From DATEDA01 sp963820965 (lineage in GTDB: Bacteria > Pseudomonadota > Gammaproteobacteria > Burkholderiales > SG8-39), in assembly GCA_963820965.1 (NCBI GenBank), contig CAWGCC010000027.1, positions 495,681 through 559,680 of the forward strand: a stretch of DNA of 64,000 nt, in the 5' to 3' direction. Numbering within the stretch: the stretch's first letter is position 1; every line of letters begins with the position of its first letter. The position numbers were made by a program, and so were the translations under genes. Shown here in pieces: positions 43,529 to 52,848 of this stretch. The notes under the pieces are model-generated. The model was not told the origin of the DNA. It saw nothing but the letters and a program-made list of their open reading frames with translations, and did not search any database.

Positions 43529-44746
43529 TCAGTCACAGGTGTGGATCACGTCCCGCACGACCGGATAGATGTTGTTTGTCCAGCGCTTGCCGCTGAAGAC
43601 GCCGTAGTGTCCCGCCCCGGCCTGGATGTAGTGGGTCCGCATGAACAGCTTCAGGCTCGTGCACAGGTCCTGCGCGGCGAGCGTTTGCCCGAGCGCGCAG
43701 ATGTCGTCGCGCTCGCCCTCGACCGTGAGCAGCGCCATCCGGCGGATCGCGCGCGGATCCACCTTGCGCCCGCGCCAGGTCATCTCTCCGGCCGCGAGCG
43801 CGTATTCCTGGAACACGACGCGCACCGTCTCGAGATAGAACTCGGCCGGCAGGTCGGCGACCGCAAAGTACTCCTCGTAGAAGCTGCGCGTCGCGTGGGC
43901 GCGGGCGTGGTCGCCCTTGACCAGGTCCTCGAACAGCGACCTGAACGAGCTGATGTGCCGCTCGAGGTTCATGTTCATGAACGCGCTGAGCTGGACGAAG
44001 CCGGGGTAGACCGGCCGCAGCGCGCCGGGGTAGCGCGCCGGCACGATCGCGATGAGATTGCGCTCGAACCATTCGATCGGCTGCGAGGTCGCGAGCCGGT
44101 TGACGTCGGTCGGGCTGATGCGGCAGTCGATCGGCCCTGCCATGAGCGTCAGGCTCCTCGGCATCGCGGCGTGACCGTCCTCGGCCATGAGGGCGGCGGC
44201 GGCGAGCGCCGCCACGCACGGTTGGCAGATCGCCATGAGGTGCGCGCCCGGCCCCATCGCCGCCAGGAACGTCATGACGTGCTCGACATACTCGTCGAGA
44301 CCGAACCGCCCGGCTGCGAGCGGGACGTCGCGCGCGTTGTGCCAGTCGGTGACGAAGACGTCGTGGTCCGCGAGCATCGTGCGGACGGTGTCGCGGAGGA
44401 GCGTCGCGAAATGACCCGACATCGGCGCAAGGAGCAGGACGCGCGGTTGCGCAGCTCCGATGTCTTTCCGGAAGTGCAACAGCGTCCCGAACGGCGTGCT
44501 GTGAAAGACCTCCTCGCGCACCGGCACGTCCTCGTGGCCGACCTGGACCGAGTCGATGCCGAAGGCGGGGCGCCGGTGAGTGAGCTGCGCGAGCGCGAAC
44601 ACCTCGACCGCGGCGGCGGCCTTGCGCACCGGCAGCCAGTCGAGCAAGGCGCGCCGCGCCGCGGTGAGGGCCGGCACGGCCGCCTTCGCCGCCGTCCTCG
44701 GCGGCCACATCAGGTCTGCGTGCGTCTGATATGCCTGATAGATCAT
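43529..44746 (-). CDS. phaZ: intracellular polyhydroxyalkanoate depolymerase
   Basis: A 405-residue cytoplasmic enzyme that breaks down stored polyhydroxybutyrate. Family blocks: MIYQAYQTHADLMWPPR, STPFGTLLHFRKD, LLLAPMSGHFATLLRDTVRT, DWHNARDVPLAAGRFGLDEY, and the catalytic cysteine in MAICQPCVAALAAAALMAED, where the PhaZ class uses Cys in place of Ser. The C-terminal His is in HYIQAGAGHYGVFSGKRW. GGGGAGGACAG precedes ATG 44746, which decides against the 98-residue longer frame. Divergent from the GST gene. Confidence 0.96.
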   Translation of the reverse strand: MIYQAYQTHADLMWPPRTAAKAAVPALTAARRALLDWLPVRKAAAAVEVFALAQLTHRRPAFGIDSVQVGHEDVPVREEVFHSTPFGTLLHFRKDIGAAQPRVLLLAPMSGHFATLLRDTVRTMLADHDVFVTDWHNARDVPLAAGRFGLDEYVEHVMTFLAAMGPGAHLMAICQPCVAALAAAALMAEDGHAAMPRSLTLMAGPIDCRISPTDVNRLATSQPIEWFERNLIAIVPARYPGALRPVYPGFVQLSAFMNMNLERHISSFRSLFEDLVKGDHARAHATRSFYEEYFAVADLPAEFYLETVRVVFQEYALAAGEMTWRGRKVDPRAIRRMALLTVEGERDDICALGQTLAAQDLCTSLKLFMRTHYIQAGAGHYGVFSGKRWTNNIYPVVRDVIHTCD

Positions 44747-44857
44747 CTGTCCTCCCCTCGGCTCGCCTCGACCACGCAAACTGCGCGCCAGGGACGGCGG
44801 ACGACTGGCACAACCCTTGCGACGCTCCGCCGGGAGGCACCCGGCGAGGAGAGCGGC

Positions 44858-45511
44858 ATGGCCAAGGCCACCCTGACCATCAGCAGCAAGAACTATTCGT
44901 CCTGGTCGCTGCGCGGCTGGCTGCTGGCGCGGTTCGCGGGGCTCGAGTTCGACGAGGTGATGGTTCCGCCCGACGACGCCGACGCCCGCAAGGAGCTCCT
45001 GCTGCTCTCGCCGTCCATCCTGGTGCCCTGCCTGACGCACGACGGCATCAAGGTCTGGGACACGCTGGCGATCGCGGAGTACCTCAACGAGACGAAGCCC
45101 GACGTCGGCCTGTTACCCGCCGACCGCGCGGCGCGCGCGCACTGCCGCGCGATCTGCGGCGAGATGCACTCGGGGTTCTCGAGCCTCCGGTCGGCGCTGC
45201 CGATGAACCTCAAGCGCACTTTCCCGGGCCACAAGGTCTGGGCGCGCGCCCTGGCCGACATCGAGCGCATCACGGCGATCTGGCGCGAGTGCCTCGCGGC
45301 CTACGGGGGACCGTATCTCTTCGGCGAGCGCTCCATGGCCGACGCGATGTACGCGCCGGTGGTGACGCGGTTCCTCACCTACGACGTCAGGCTCGACGCG
45401 CCGTGCGCCGGATACGGGGAGCGCATCATGGCGATGCCGGAGATGCTCGAGTGGGTCGCCGCGGCGAAGCGCGAGCCCGACGATATCGACGAGCTCGACA
45501 TGGAGTTCTAG
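44858..45511 (+). CDS. glutathione S-transferase family protein
   Basis: A 217-residue soluble protein. The N-terminal thioredoxin-like domain (LTISSKNYSSWSLRGWLLAR, with the Ser/Trp pair used for glutathione) is followed by SPSILVPCLTHDGIKVWDTL, where the cis-Pro and the DTL of the G-site are visible. A helical C-terminal domain ends the protein. GGCGAGGAGAG lies before ATG 44858. It belongs to the group usually annotated YfcF-like or zeta-like GST; the substrate is unknown. Confidence 0.92.
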   Translation: MAKATLTISSKNYSSWSLRGWLLARFAGLEFDEVMVPPDDADARKELLLLSPSILVPCLTHDGIKVWDTLAIAEYLNETKPDVGLLPADRAARAHCRAICGEMHSGFSSLRSALPMNLKRTFPGHKVWARALADIERITAIWRECLAAYGGPYLFGERSMADAMYAPVVTRFLTYDVRLDAPCAGYGERIMAMPEMLEWVAAAKREPDDIDELDMEF

Positions 45512-45528
45512 CCGGCCCTAGCCGGCCA

Positions 45529-45951
45529 TCATTTCCACGGCTCCGGCGCCGGCACCGCGCCCGGCGCCGGCATGTCTATGGTCGTGAAATCAGCCGGAGC
45601 CACGATTTCCAGGTACTCCATGTCCGGCGAGTAGTCGAAGAGGTAGTGGACGATCCCGGGACGCTGATGGACGCAGTCGCCGGCGGAGACCAGCGTCTCC
45701 TTGTCCTCGTACATGAACCGCGCCCAGCCCTTGAGCATGATCACGATGTGGAAATCCGCCTCATGACGGTGCCACCCCGTGCCCTTCTCTGGTGCGATGT
45801 TGGCCTTGACGAGCTGCGCAAGCACCTTTCCGGCCGTGGCCTCGGCGACCCCGAGATCGCGGTACAGGAAGAAGTCGCGCAGGCCTTCTCCTCTGTAATC
45901 AGTGTCCCCCGGCTTGACGTGCGAGAACTGCAGCGCGGTCCTGTCCAGCAT
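45529..45951 (-). CDS. small cupin-domain protein
   Basis: A 140-residue single cupin barrel. The first cupin motif reads GTGWHRHEADFHIVIMLKGW (two His and a Glu-like position for metal), the second PGIVHYLFDYSPDMEYLEIV. GGGAGG lies 6 bases before ATG 45951. Convergent with the GST gene. Function is open: metal-dependent dioxygenase, isomerase or sensor. Confidence 0.85.
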   Translation of the reverse strand: MLDRTALQFSHVKPGDTDYRGEGLRDFFLYRDLGVAEATAGKVLAQLVKANIAPEKGTGWHRHEADFHIVIMLKGWARFMYEDKETLVSAGDCVHQRPGIVHYLFDYSPDMEYLEIVAPADFTTIDMPAPGAVPAPEPWK

Positions 45952-46010
45952 GAAGGCCTCCCGGCGCACGACGAGTGCTCCGGTCGATGCATGAACCGTT
46001 CCACGCCACG

Positions 46011-46634
46011 CTAGGCGGACGACCTTCGGCGGAGAATCACCGACAGGTTGTTGGCCGGCATCGCGACCACCTCTTCGAGCGCGAAGCCCGCCGCCTCGGC
46101 CGCCGCGACCACGGCCTCGAGGTCGCGCACGCCCCACGCCGGGTCCTGCGCGCGGAGGCTCCGGTCGAAAGTTGCGTTGCTCGGCGCGGTGTGCTGCCCG
46201 CCGCGCCGGAAAGGGCCGTAGAGATAGAACAATCGACCGGGAGCGAGCAGCGCACCTGCACCGCGCATCAGGCCGAACGTCGCTTCCCAGGGTGCGATGT
46301 GGACCATGTTGATGCAGAGAGTCGCTTCGAGGTCCGGCGGAATGGCGTCACTCGCCTGCCAGCCTGGCGCCGTCACGTCGAGCGCGAGCGGCGCGCGGAC
46401 GTTCGCGACGCCCGTGAACCCCGTCCACGCCGCGATGCTTGCGCGCTGCGCGGGGTCCGGATCGCTCGGCTGGAGGACGAGCCCCGGCAGATGCTCCGCG
46501 AGCCAGACGGCGTGCTCGCCCGTGCCGCTCGCAATTTCGAGCACCGTGCCGCTCGCCGGGAGCACGCGCCGGAGGACATCGAGGATCGGCTCGCGGTTGC
46601 GTTGCGTGGCGGCGGCGTGGAGGCGGGTGTCCAT
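46011..46634 (-). CDS. DUF938 family SAM-dependent methyltransferase
   Basis: A 207-residue class I methyltransferase of the DUF938 family. It starts RLHAAATQRNREPILDVLRR, then the SAM-binding VLEIASGTGEHAVWLAEHLP, followed by LQPSDPDPAQRASIAAW and the substrate-side INMVHIAPWEATFGLMRGAG. The protein ends with GFALEEVVAMPANNLSVILR. Natural substrate unknown. It is divergent from the acyl-CoA ligase at 46678 with about 40 bp between starts. Confidence 0.93.
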   Translation of the reverse strand: MDTRLHAAATQRNREPILDVLRRVLPASGTVLEIASGTGEHAVWLAEHLPGLVLQPSDPDPAQRASIAAWTGFTGVANVRAPLALDVTAPGWQASDAIPPDLEATLCINMVHIAPWEATFGLMRGAGALLAPGRLFYLYGPFRRGGQHTAPSNATFDRSLRAQDPAWGVRDLEAVVAAAEAAGFALEEVVAMPANNLSVILRRRSSA

Positions 46635-46677
46635 CGGCGGCCGATCTTAGCGAACAATTGATGATTCAATTCCGGGC

Positions 46678-48180
46678 GTGAATCTTTCGCGCATCGTCGA
46701 GGGCTGGGCCGGGCTCCGGCCGCACCACGTTGCCGTCCACTTCCAGGGCGAGGAGATCACCTATGCTGCGCTCTGGCGCCGCGTCGAGGCGGCGACGCTG
46801 CGGCTTGCGAGCCTCGGCGTGCACTGGGGCGACCGCGTAGCGTTCCTCGGTTACAACCATCCCGCGCTGCTCGAGATGCTGTTCGCGTGCGGGCGGCTCG
46901 GCGCGCTCCTGGTTCCGCTCAACTACCGGCTCGCGGCGCCGGAACATGCCGAGATTCTCGGGAACGCGGATCCGGTTGTGCTCGTGGTCGACCCGGACTT
47001 CCAGCAGCGCGCGGCGGCGCTCCGGCAGTCGCTGCCGTTGATGCGGCTCGTCGCCCTGGGGGGCGCGCCCGCGGGCTGGTTCGCATGGGATGGCGCGATG
47101 CCGACCGCGTTCGAGCCGAAGCTCCCGGGCGTCGATGCCGATCCGGTGATGATCGTCTACACCTCCGGCACGACCGGCAAGCCGAAGGGTGCGGTGCACA
47201 CCCAAGCGGGCGTCCTCTGGAACATCGTCAACGCGACGCTCTATCAGGACCTGTCGAGCAGCGACCACGTGCTCACCGTGTTGCCGTTGTTCCATGTCGG
47301 CGGACTGTGCATTCAGACGCTCCCCGCCCTGCACGCCGGAGCGACGGTGACCATTCATCCGCGCTTCGACGCGAGCGCCTTCCTGCGCGACGTCGCCGCC
47401 CGCAGGCCCACGCTCACGCTGCTCGTGCCGGCGACGCTCAAGGCGGTCTGCTCGCATCCGGACTGGGGGCGGACCGAGCTCTCGAGCCTGAGGGCGGTCC
47501 ATACCGGCTCTTCGACGATCCCGGATTCGCTCTTCGCACCGTTCCATGCACGCGGCATCCCGGTCGGGCAGGTGTACGGCGCTACCGAGACCGGGCCGGT
47601 GTCGATGTATCTTCGCGCCGAGGACGCGATGCGGAAGGTCGGCTCGGCCGGCAAGCCGGCGGTGCACGCCGAGATCCGCCTCGTCGACGTCGAGGACCGC
47701 GACGTTGCGGCCGGCGAGGTCGGCGAGATCCTCGTGCGCGCGCCGAACCTGATGCAGGGCTACTGGAGAGACCCCGACAATCCCGCGTTCAGGGACGGCT
47801 GGTTCCACACCGGTGATCTCGCGCGCATCGACGACGAGGGCTACTACTGGGTCGTCGGCCGGACGAAGGACATGATCATCTCGGGCGGCGAGAATGTGTA
47901 CCCGGCCGAGCTCGAGAACGTCCTTGCCGACTGTCCTGCGGTCGCCGAAGCTGCGGTCGTCGGCATCCCGGATCCGCAGTGGGGCGAGACGGTGGTCGCG
48001 GTCATCGTGAGGAAACCGGGTGCCGCGCTCGACGAGGCCGCGGTCCGCGTTCTCTTCGAAGGACGGCTCGCGCGGTTCAAGCATCCGCGGCGCGTCGTGT
48101 TCGTCGAGACCTTGCCGAAGAGCGCCCTCGGCAAGGTTCAGAAGGCCGAGCTGCGAAAGCTGATGGGTGGCCAGGCCTGA
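46678..48180 (+). CDS. acyl-CoA synthetase (AMP-forming)
   Basis: A 500-residue ANL-superfamily ligase activating a carboxylic acid to its CoA thioester through an acyl-adenylate. Core motifs: P-loop IVYTSGTTGKPKGAVHT, VYGATETGPVSMYL, GWFHTGDLARIDDEGYYWVV, hinge GRTKDMIISGGENVYPAELE, and the catalytic lysine in LPKSALGKVQKAEL. Length (500) fits medium/long-chain or aryl ligases. It starts at GTG 46678. It is the only CoA ligase here and could supply CoA esters to the genes at 27-34 kb. Confidence 0.94.
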   Translation: MNLSRIVEGWAGLRPHHVAVHFQGEEITYAALWRRVEAATLRLASLGVHWGDRVAFLGYNHPALLEMLFACGRLGALLVPLNYRLAAPEHAEILGNADPVVLVVDPDFQQRAAALRQSLPLMRLVALGGAPAGWFAWDGAMPTAFEPKLPGVDADPVMIVYTSGTTGKPKGAVHTQAGVLWNIVNATLYQDLSSSDHVLTVLPLFHVGGLCIQTLPALHAGATVTIHPRFDASAFLRDVAARRPTLTLLVPATLKAVCSHPDWGRTELSSLRAVHTGSSTIPDSLFAPFHARGIPVGQVYGATETGPVSMYLRAEDAMRKVGSAGKPAVHAEIRLVDVEDRDVAAGEVGEILVRAPNLMQGYWRDPDNPAFRDGWFHTGDLARIDDEGYYWVVGRTKDMIISGGENVYPAELENVLADCPAVAEAAVVGIPDPQWGETVVAVIVRKPGAALDEAAVRVLFEGRLARFKHPRRVVFVETLPKSALGKVQKAELRKLMGGQA

Positions 48181-48183
48181 TGC

Positions 48184-48330
48184 TCACGCCGTCTCGTACG
48201 CCGCCGCCTTCATCACCGACGCGAGCGTTCCGTACGCCGCCGTCCAGGCCTCTTTGACTTCGGGCGTTCACGCCGTTCCCAGGCCGTGCTTTAGCGTCCA
48301 GAGCAGCGCCGCGCCGACGGTGTGCCTTCG
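48184..48330 (-). pseudogene. C-terminal remnant of a globin (hemin-receptor type)
   Basis: The minus frame reads VGAALLWTLKHGLGTA, an in-frame TGA, then TPEVKEAWTAAYGTLASVMK and a stop at 48184-48186. With a sense codon in place of the TGA this is the C-terminal helix G-H region of single-domain bacterial globins (HYxTVGAALLWTLEQGLGxAFTPEVRAAW in relatives). The heme-binding His region is missing because the fragment is joined to a hydrolase remnant at about 48330. Confidence 0.7.
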
Positions 48331-48788
48331 ACGAGGTCCGCTTCCTCGCGCGCACGCGGCGCCTGGTCGCGCTTCGCGGCCCCACGCGCATACGAGCCGC
48401 AAAGCACGAGCGCGCTCACCCGCTCCGGATGTTTAGCCGCGTACGCGATCGCGATCGCGCCGCCGTGGCAGAAGCCGACGATCGGGAACCGGTCGAGCCG
48501 CGCATGATCCGCGACCGCCTCCAGATCGCCGACCATCGCCGCGAACGAGAGCTCGGGCGGGTCGCGGTCCGAGAGGCCGTAACCGCGTCCGTCGTACGTG
48601 AACAGCGTATGCCCATCAGATAGATCGGTGAGCCAGTGACGCCACGCGGGCTCTTGTGATTCAGGTCGAGGTGGGTCAGCCAGTTCGCCGACTTGAGGAT
48701 CGGCGGGCCGCCGCCGATCCGCGCGTAAGCGACGCGCGCGCCGTCCGCGCGTGGTGCAGAAGCGGATCTCCTGCTCGGGAGCGGGCAT
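48331..48788 (-). pseudogene. broken alpha/beta hydrolase gene joined to the globin tail
   Basis: It starts MPAPEQEIRFCTT (48788), shifts frame to ADGARVAYARIGGGPPILKS and NWLTHLDLNHKSP, then shifts back to HWLTDLSDGHTLFTYDGRGY, LEAVADHARLDRFPIVGFCH and GGAIAIAYAAKHPERVSALV. The elbow GFCHGG has Cys at the nucleophile. The frame loses homology near EEADLV and runs into the globin tail. N-terminal pattern and length match hydrolase modules of LuxR- or cyclase-linked proteins. At least two indels plus a fusion make it nonfunctional. Confidence 0.7.
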
Positions 48789-48951
48789 GCCTCGAGTAGG
48801 TTACCAAAGATGGCGCGCATGGCGGGTCGACAGCCTCTCGCGCGGGCGAGATCAGGTGCCCGGGAGCCAGCTCCTGTGGAGGCCCAAGGGAACCCGGTGG
48901 GGCATGCGCAGCGTGGCGACGGGCTCCCAGCGATGTCGGCCGCGGCGAGGG

Positions 48952-50025
48952 TCAGCCGCTAGCCGCCGGCTTCGCGGAAGGATGAAGGATCTCGCGGTGA
49001 TGCGCCATCAGCGCATCGAAGACGAGCTTGCGGCCGTCTGCGTCCAGCTCGGCCTCCATCGCCATGCCGACCTTCTTGAGCAGCCCGGGGAGTACGCCGA
49101 CCAGCTTCGCGCGCTCCGCCGGAGCGGGCTTGGGCTTAAGGCTCCAGGCGAGTTCCTGCGTGACGGTGGCGGCCTGCTGCCACGCCGCGCCGCCCGACGC
49201 GTGCGCGCGCGCGAGCACTCGGCGCCAGGTCTGGCTGAAAAAGAGATCGAGCATCGGCGGCAACGCCGTGCCGGCGAGCGCGGCGGCGATCGCCTGGTCG
49301 GCGGCTGCAAGCGAGGAGGCCGACGGCTCGTCGCTCGCCGACGAGCTCGGTGGCGGGGCCGTGGCGGGAGCCTTGACCCGCGCCGCATCGGGCTCGATGC
49401 CCAGCCCGGCGAGGGCCCGGTTCGCGTTCCGATACATCTCGCGCACCGGCTCCGGTAGCCGTTTCTCTAGCTCGCCGCGGATCGCCTTCATCGCCCGGCC
49501 CTCGATCTTGAGCGCCGAGAATCCGGCGTAGACGCCGCGGGCGATCGGCAGCGGGCCGAGCGGGTTATCGCCGTCGCCGAGCGCATCGCGCCGGAACATC
49601 GCGGCGACGCGCGCCGACAGCTCGGTCAACTCCGCGTTCGCATGCTCCTTGAACCTCACCGCGAGCTTGCCGACCGCGACCTCGTTCTCCAGGACGTTCG
49701 TCTTCATCATCGCGAGCTGGTCGCGTCCCGGGCTGCTGACCGCGGGCGCCGCGCCCTGGAGTGCCTTCGCATACGCCTCGAACGAGTCGCCGTACTCCTT
49801 GCGGAAGGCGGCAAGGAAGGCCTCGCGATCGCCGTTCAGTCGCGCCGACGCCTGCGCGCACTGGTCGCGCTCGTCGCGGTCGCGGCTCTGGCGACCGAGC
49901 TCGTCGAGCTGGCCGGCGAGCGCCTCGAGCATTGCCTCGAGCTGCTTGCACAGCTCCCGCTCCACCGCGCCGCGGCACTGGCTGAGAAAAGCTCTCCGGT
50001 CTATCGACTGGGCTGTGCCCGACAC
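48952..50025 (-). CDS. DUF1631 family protein (short form)
   Basis: A 357-residue protein. The C-terminal DUF1631 signature is clear: LPPMLDLFFSQTWRRVLARA, VTQELAWSLKPKPAPAERAK, VLPGLLKKVGMAMEA. The N-terminal half is helical and charged (FLSQCRGAVERELCKQLEAM, VSSPGRDQLAMMKTNVLENE). Many family members are about twice as long, so this is a short version. Start taken as GTG 50025 after AGAGGAC; the longer open frame upstream reads as noncoding. Function unknown; the family is common in Beta- and Gammaproteobacteria. Confidence 0.8.
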   Translation of the reverse strand: MSGTAQSIDRRAFLSQCRGAVERELCKQLEAMLEALAGQLDELGRQSRDRDERDQCAQASARLNGDREAFLAAFRKEYGDSFEAYAKALQGAAPAVSSPGRDQLAMMKTNVLENEVAVGKLAVRFKEHANAELTELSARVAAMFRRDALGDGDNPLGPLPIARGVYAGFSALKIEGRAMKAIRGELEKRLPEPVREMYRNANRALAGLGIEPDAARVKAPATAPPPSSSASDEPSASSLAAADQAIAAALAGTALPPMLDLFFSQTWRRVLARAHASGGAAWQQAATVTQELAWSLKPKPAPAERAKLVGVLPGLLKKVGMAMEAELDADGRKLVFDALMAHHREILHPSAKPAASG

Positions 50026-50271
50026 GTCCTCTTCCCCCGACGGCTCGAAACGATTATTGGTGCAGTGCGGCGTAAGGCTGCACGCCCTCAGCCTGCCTTC
50101 GTCGGCGCGACCGAAGCCGACTCTACGACGACGCGCGGCCGGCACCGAAGGGAACTTGCCGCAGCGATCGAGCCGAGAGGTGTGCAGGATTTCGCGTGCG
50201 CTGCTCGGCGGGGGAAAAGGATGCCGATCTTGGGCGAGGCGGTGCAATAGTGATCCCTTAGAATCGGCTGA

Positions 50272-51687
50272 GTGAACAAGCCCGCAAAGCCCGCCGAGAC
50301 CGAAAGCCCGAACGAGGGGCAGGGCCGGGTGCGCGCGTTCTGGAACTGGCTCACGCGGACGGGCGGGGCGCGCGGCGCGCAGCCGCTCTCGGGCACCGAT
50401 CTCAGGCTCACGCGCGCGACCTTCCGCGAGTGCCTCGCCGGTACCGGCGGCGAGGCCTCCGCAAGGCAGCGGGTCGCTTCGCTCGCGGCGCTCTACCGCG
50501 TCCTCAACGACGAGGGCCGGAAGTCGTTCCTGCGGCTGCTCGCCGAGGAGTTCGGCCCCGACGAAGCGGCGGTGAACCGGACAATCCAGGCGTACCTCGA
50601 GGCGCAAGGCGCCGACCGCCGCCTCGCGGAGTCGCAGCTGCGCCTTGCGCTCGGGAGCCCGCGCATCCGTATCGTCAAGCAGTTCAACCTGCTCCCCGAC
50701 GGCGTGAAGTTCCTGGTCGACCTGCGCGCCGACGTGCTGCGGTACCTGAAGGAGGAACCGCAGCTAGAGGTGGTCGAAGAGGAGCTCGCCTCGCTCTTCT
50801 CGAGCTGGTTCGACATCGGCAACCTCGAGCTCCGCCGCATCAGCTGGAGCTCGCCCGCGGCGCTGCTGGAGAAGCTGATCGCCTACGAGGCGGTGCACGA
50901 GATCCGCTCGTGGACCGATCTTCGCAACCGGCTCGACTCGGACCGGCGCTGCTACGCGTTCTTCCATCCGCGCATGCCCGACGAGCCGCTGATCTTCGTC
51001 GAGATCGCGCTCGGCAAGGACATGGCGGACAACATCCATGGGCTGCTCGACGAAACCGCGCCGGCGTTCGATCCGCACGCGGCGCAGGCCGCGGTCTTCT
51101 ACTCGATTTCCAACACGCAGGCCGGGCTCAAGAGTGTCTCCTTCGGCGGGTTCCTGATCAAGCGCGTCGCCGAGATGCTCGCCGCCGACTTCCCGAAGCT
51201 CAAGGTGTTCGCGACGCTGTCGCCGGTGCCCGGTTTCCGGCGCTGGCTGGACGGGGAGGCGAAGAAGAAGTCGCCCGATTTCTTCGGCCGGCAGGAGCGC
51301 GAGCGGCTGTGCGAGGAGGCCGACGCGAAGGACCCCCACGAGGCGCTCGGGCAGCTCCTGCTCCGCGGCTTCGCGGCCGAGGCGCATCCGCCGGAATCGG
51401 TGAAGGCGACGCTGACCCGCCTCTGCGCACACTACCTCGTCGAGACGAAGGAGGACGACCGTCCGCTGGATCCGGTCGCGCGCTTCCACCTCGGCAACGG
51501 CGCGCGGCTCGAGCGCATCAACTGGCTCGCCGACACCAGCCCGCGCGGGATCAAGCAATCGGCGGGGCTGATGGTGAACTATCTCTACAAGCTCGACGAG
51601 ATCGAAAGCAACCATGAGGCGTTCGAGCGGGAAGGAAGAGTGATCATCAGCGATGCGGTAAAGCGCTTGTTGCGCAAACCGAGCTGA
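50272..51687 (+). CDS. malonyl-CoA decarboxylase
   Basis: A 471-residue enzyme converting malonyl-CoA to acetyl-CoA and CO2. An N-terminal helical region (SLAALYRVLNDEGRKSFLRL) precedes the catalytic GNAT-like domain: RRCYAFFHPRMPDEPLIFVE, VFYSISNTQAGLKSVSFGGF with the catalytic Ser, FPKLKVFATLSPVPGFRRWL, and RFHLGNGARLERINWLADTS with the catalytic His. Start is GTG 50272. No malonyl-CoA synthetase (MatB) or transporter is adjacent, so it may tune malonyl-CoA rather than catabolise malonate. Divergent from the DUF1631 gene. Confidence 0.95.
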   Translation: MNKPAKPAETESPNEGQGRVRAFWNWLTRTGGARGAQPLSGTDLRLTRATFRECLAGTGGEASARQRVASLAALYRVLNDEGRKSFLRLLAEEFGPDEAAVNRTIQAYLEAQGADRRLAESQLRLALGSPRIRIVKQFNLLPDGVKFLVDLRADVLRYLKEEPQLEVVEEELASLFSSWFDIGNLELRRISWSSPAALLEKLIAYEAVHEIRSWTDLRNRLDSDRRCYAFFHPRMPDEPLIFVEIALGKDMADNIHGLLDETAPAFDPHAAQAAVFYSISNTQAGLKSVSFGGFLIKRVAEMLAADFPKLKVFATLSPVPGFRRWLDGEAKKKSPDFFGRQERERLCEEADAKDPHEALGQLLLRGFAAEAHPPESVKATLTRLCAHYLVETKEDDRPLDPVARFHLGNGARLERINWLADTSPRGIKQSAGLMVNYLYKLDEIESNHEAFEREGRVIISDAVKRLLRKPS

Positions 51688-51760
51688 CGCTCGAACGGGT
51701 GAGCGGATCGGGTCGCATCCGGCAGGGCGGCGGTGCGATCCCCGGTCCGCGGACCGCGGT

Positions 51761-52735
51761 TCAGTGCAGTCGCGGCTTCTTCAGGAAATCGCCGCGGTCG
51801 GCCGCGCGCAGCTTCACGCGCGAGATCGAGCCCTCGCGCGCGAACGTCATCGGCACCTCGGTTCCGGGCGGACCCAGGCTCCAGACCTTGCGGAAGAGCT
51901 GCGCGAGGCCGGTGACGCGCTCTTCGGCGACCTCGAGCACGAGATCGCCCGCCTGCACCGAGGCGCGCGCCGCCGGTCCGCCGTCCGCGACGCCCGCCAC
52001 CACCAGATGCCCTCCCACCTCGGTCGTGTACATGCCGAGCCACGGCCGCGCCGGACGCTTCGCGCGCCCGAGGCTCATCATGTCCGCGAGGATCGGCTCG
52101 AGGAGATCGATCGGCACGATCATGTTGCCCTGCACCTGGTCCGCGCCGACCTGCTCCTGGACGAGCAGGGAGCCGATGCCGAGCAGCCGCCCGTCCTGGC
52201 TGATCAACGCTGCGCCGCCCCACTGCGGATGCGCGGGCCGCGTGAACAGCGCCTCGTCGAGCACGTACTCCCAGTAGCCGGCGAACTCGCGCTTCGCGAA
52301 CAACCGCGCGTCGAGCGCGTGCTCGCGGCCGCCGTGCCCGGCCACGACCACCGTATCGCCGATCCGGGCATCGGCCGCGGAGCCGCGCGCGATCGACGGC
52401 GCGCCGAGCGGACCCAGCGGCTGCACGAGTCCGAAGCCGGTCGCCTGGTCGTAGGCGAGCGGATAGCCGGCCACCGCGGCGCCCCGGTTCGTGGTGAGCC
52501 AGACCGCGCTCGCCTCGGTTATGAGGTAGCCGATCGTGAGCACGAGCCCGTCGCCGCCGATGACAACGCCGTTGCCGACGCGCTCGGTGCCGAGGATCGA
52601 GGCGGTGAACGCGTCTTCCGGGACCTCCGCCCGCACCAGGACGAGCGCATCGAGGGCGGCGTCGAGGTCGAAGCGCAAGTCCTCGGCGCTCGGCTGGAGG
52701 TCCGGCGGGAAGGCCCACTCGCTCGATTCGGCCAT
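51761..52735 (-). CDS. HtrA-like trypsin-fold plus PDZ protein lacking the catalytic triad
   Basis: A 324-residue protein with S1C-family architecture: a trypsin fold at about 30-215 (GNGVVIGGDGLVLTIGYLIT) and a PDZ domain at about 230-310 (PWLGMYTTEVGGHLVVAGVA, DGGPAARASVQAGDLVLEVA). Residues that should be the triad are replaced: the His position reads LTIGYLI, the Asp position QATGFGL and the GNSGGP loop PQWGGAAL. There is no signal peptide from ATG 52735, so it is probably cytoplasmic. I infer a non-proteolytic scaffold or peptide-binding role. The start is supported by loss of sense in the 43-residue longer frame. Confidence 0.85.
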   Translation of the reverse strand: MAESSEWAFPPDLQPSAEDLRFDLDAALDALVLVRAEVPEDAFTASILGTERVGNGVVIGGDGLVLTIGYLITEASAVWLTTNRGAAVAGYPLAYDQATGFGLVQPLGPLGAPSIARGSAADARIGDTVVVAGHGGREHALDARLFAKREFAGYWEYVLDEALFTRPAHPQWGGAALISQDGRLLGIGSLLVQEQVGADQVQGNMIVPIDLLEPILADMMSLGRAKRPARPWLGMYTTEVGGHLVVAGVADGGPAARASVQAGDLVLEVAEERVTGLAQLFRKVWSLGPPGTEVPMTFAREGSISRVKLRAADRGDFLKKPRLH

Positions 52736-52848
52736 ACCGCACTCTAGCCCGGACTGATCGCCGGCGGGAAGCCCCGGGGCCGTGCCGGAGCGGGGAGAAT
52801 CGCGCATAGAATCGCTGGCGCTGGTACCGACAACGACAAGGAGGAGGC

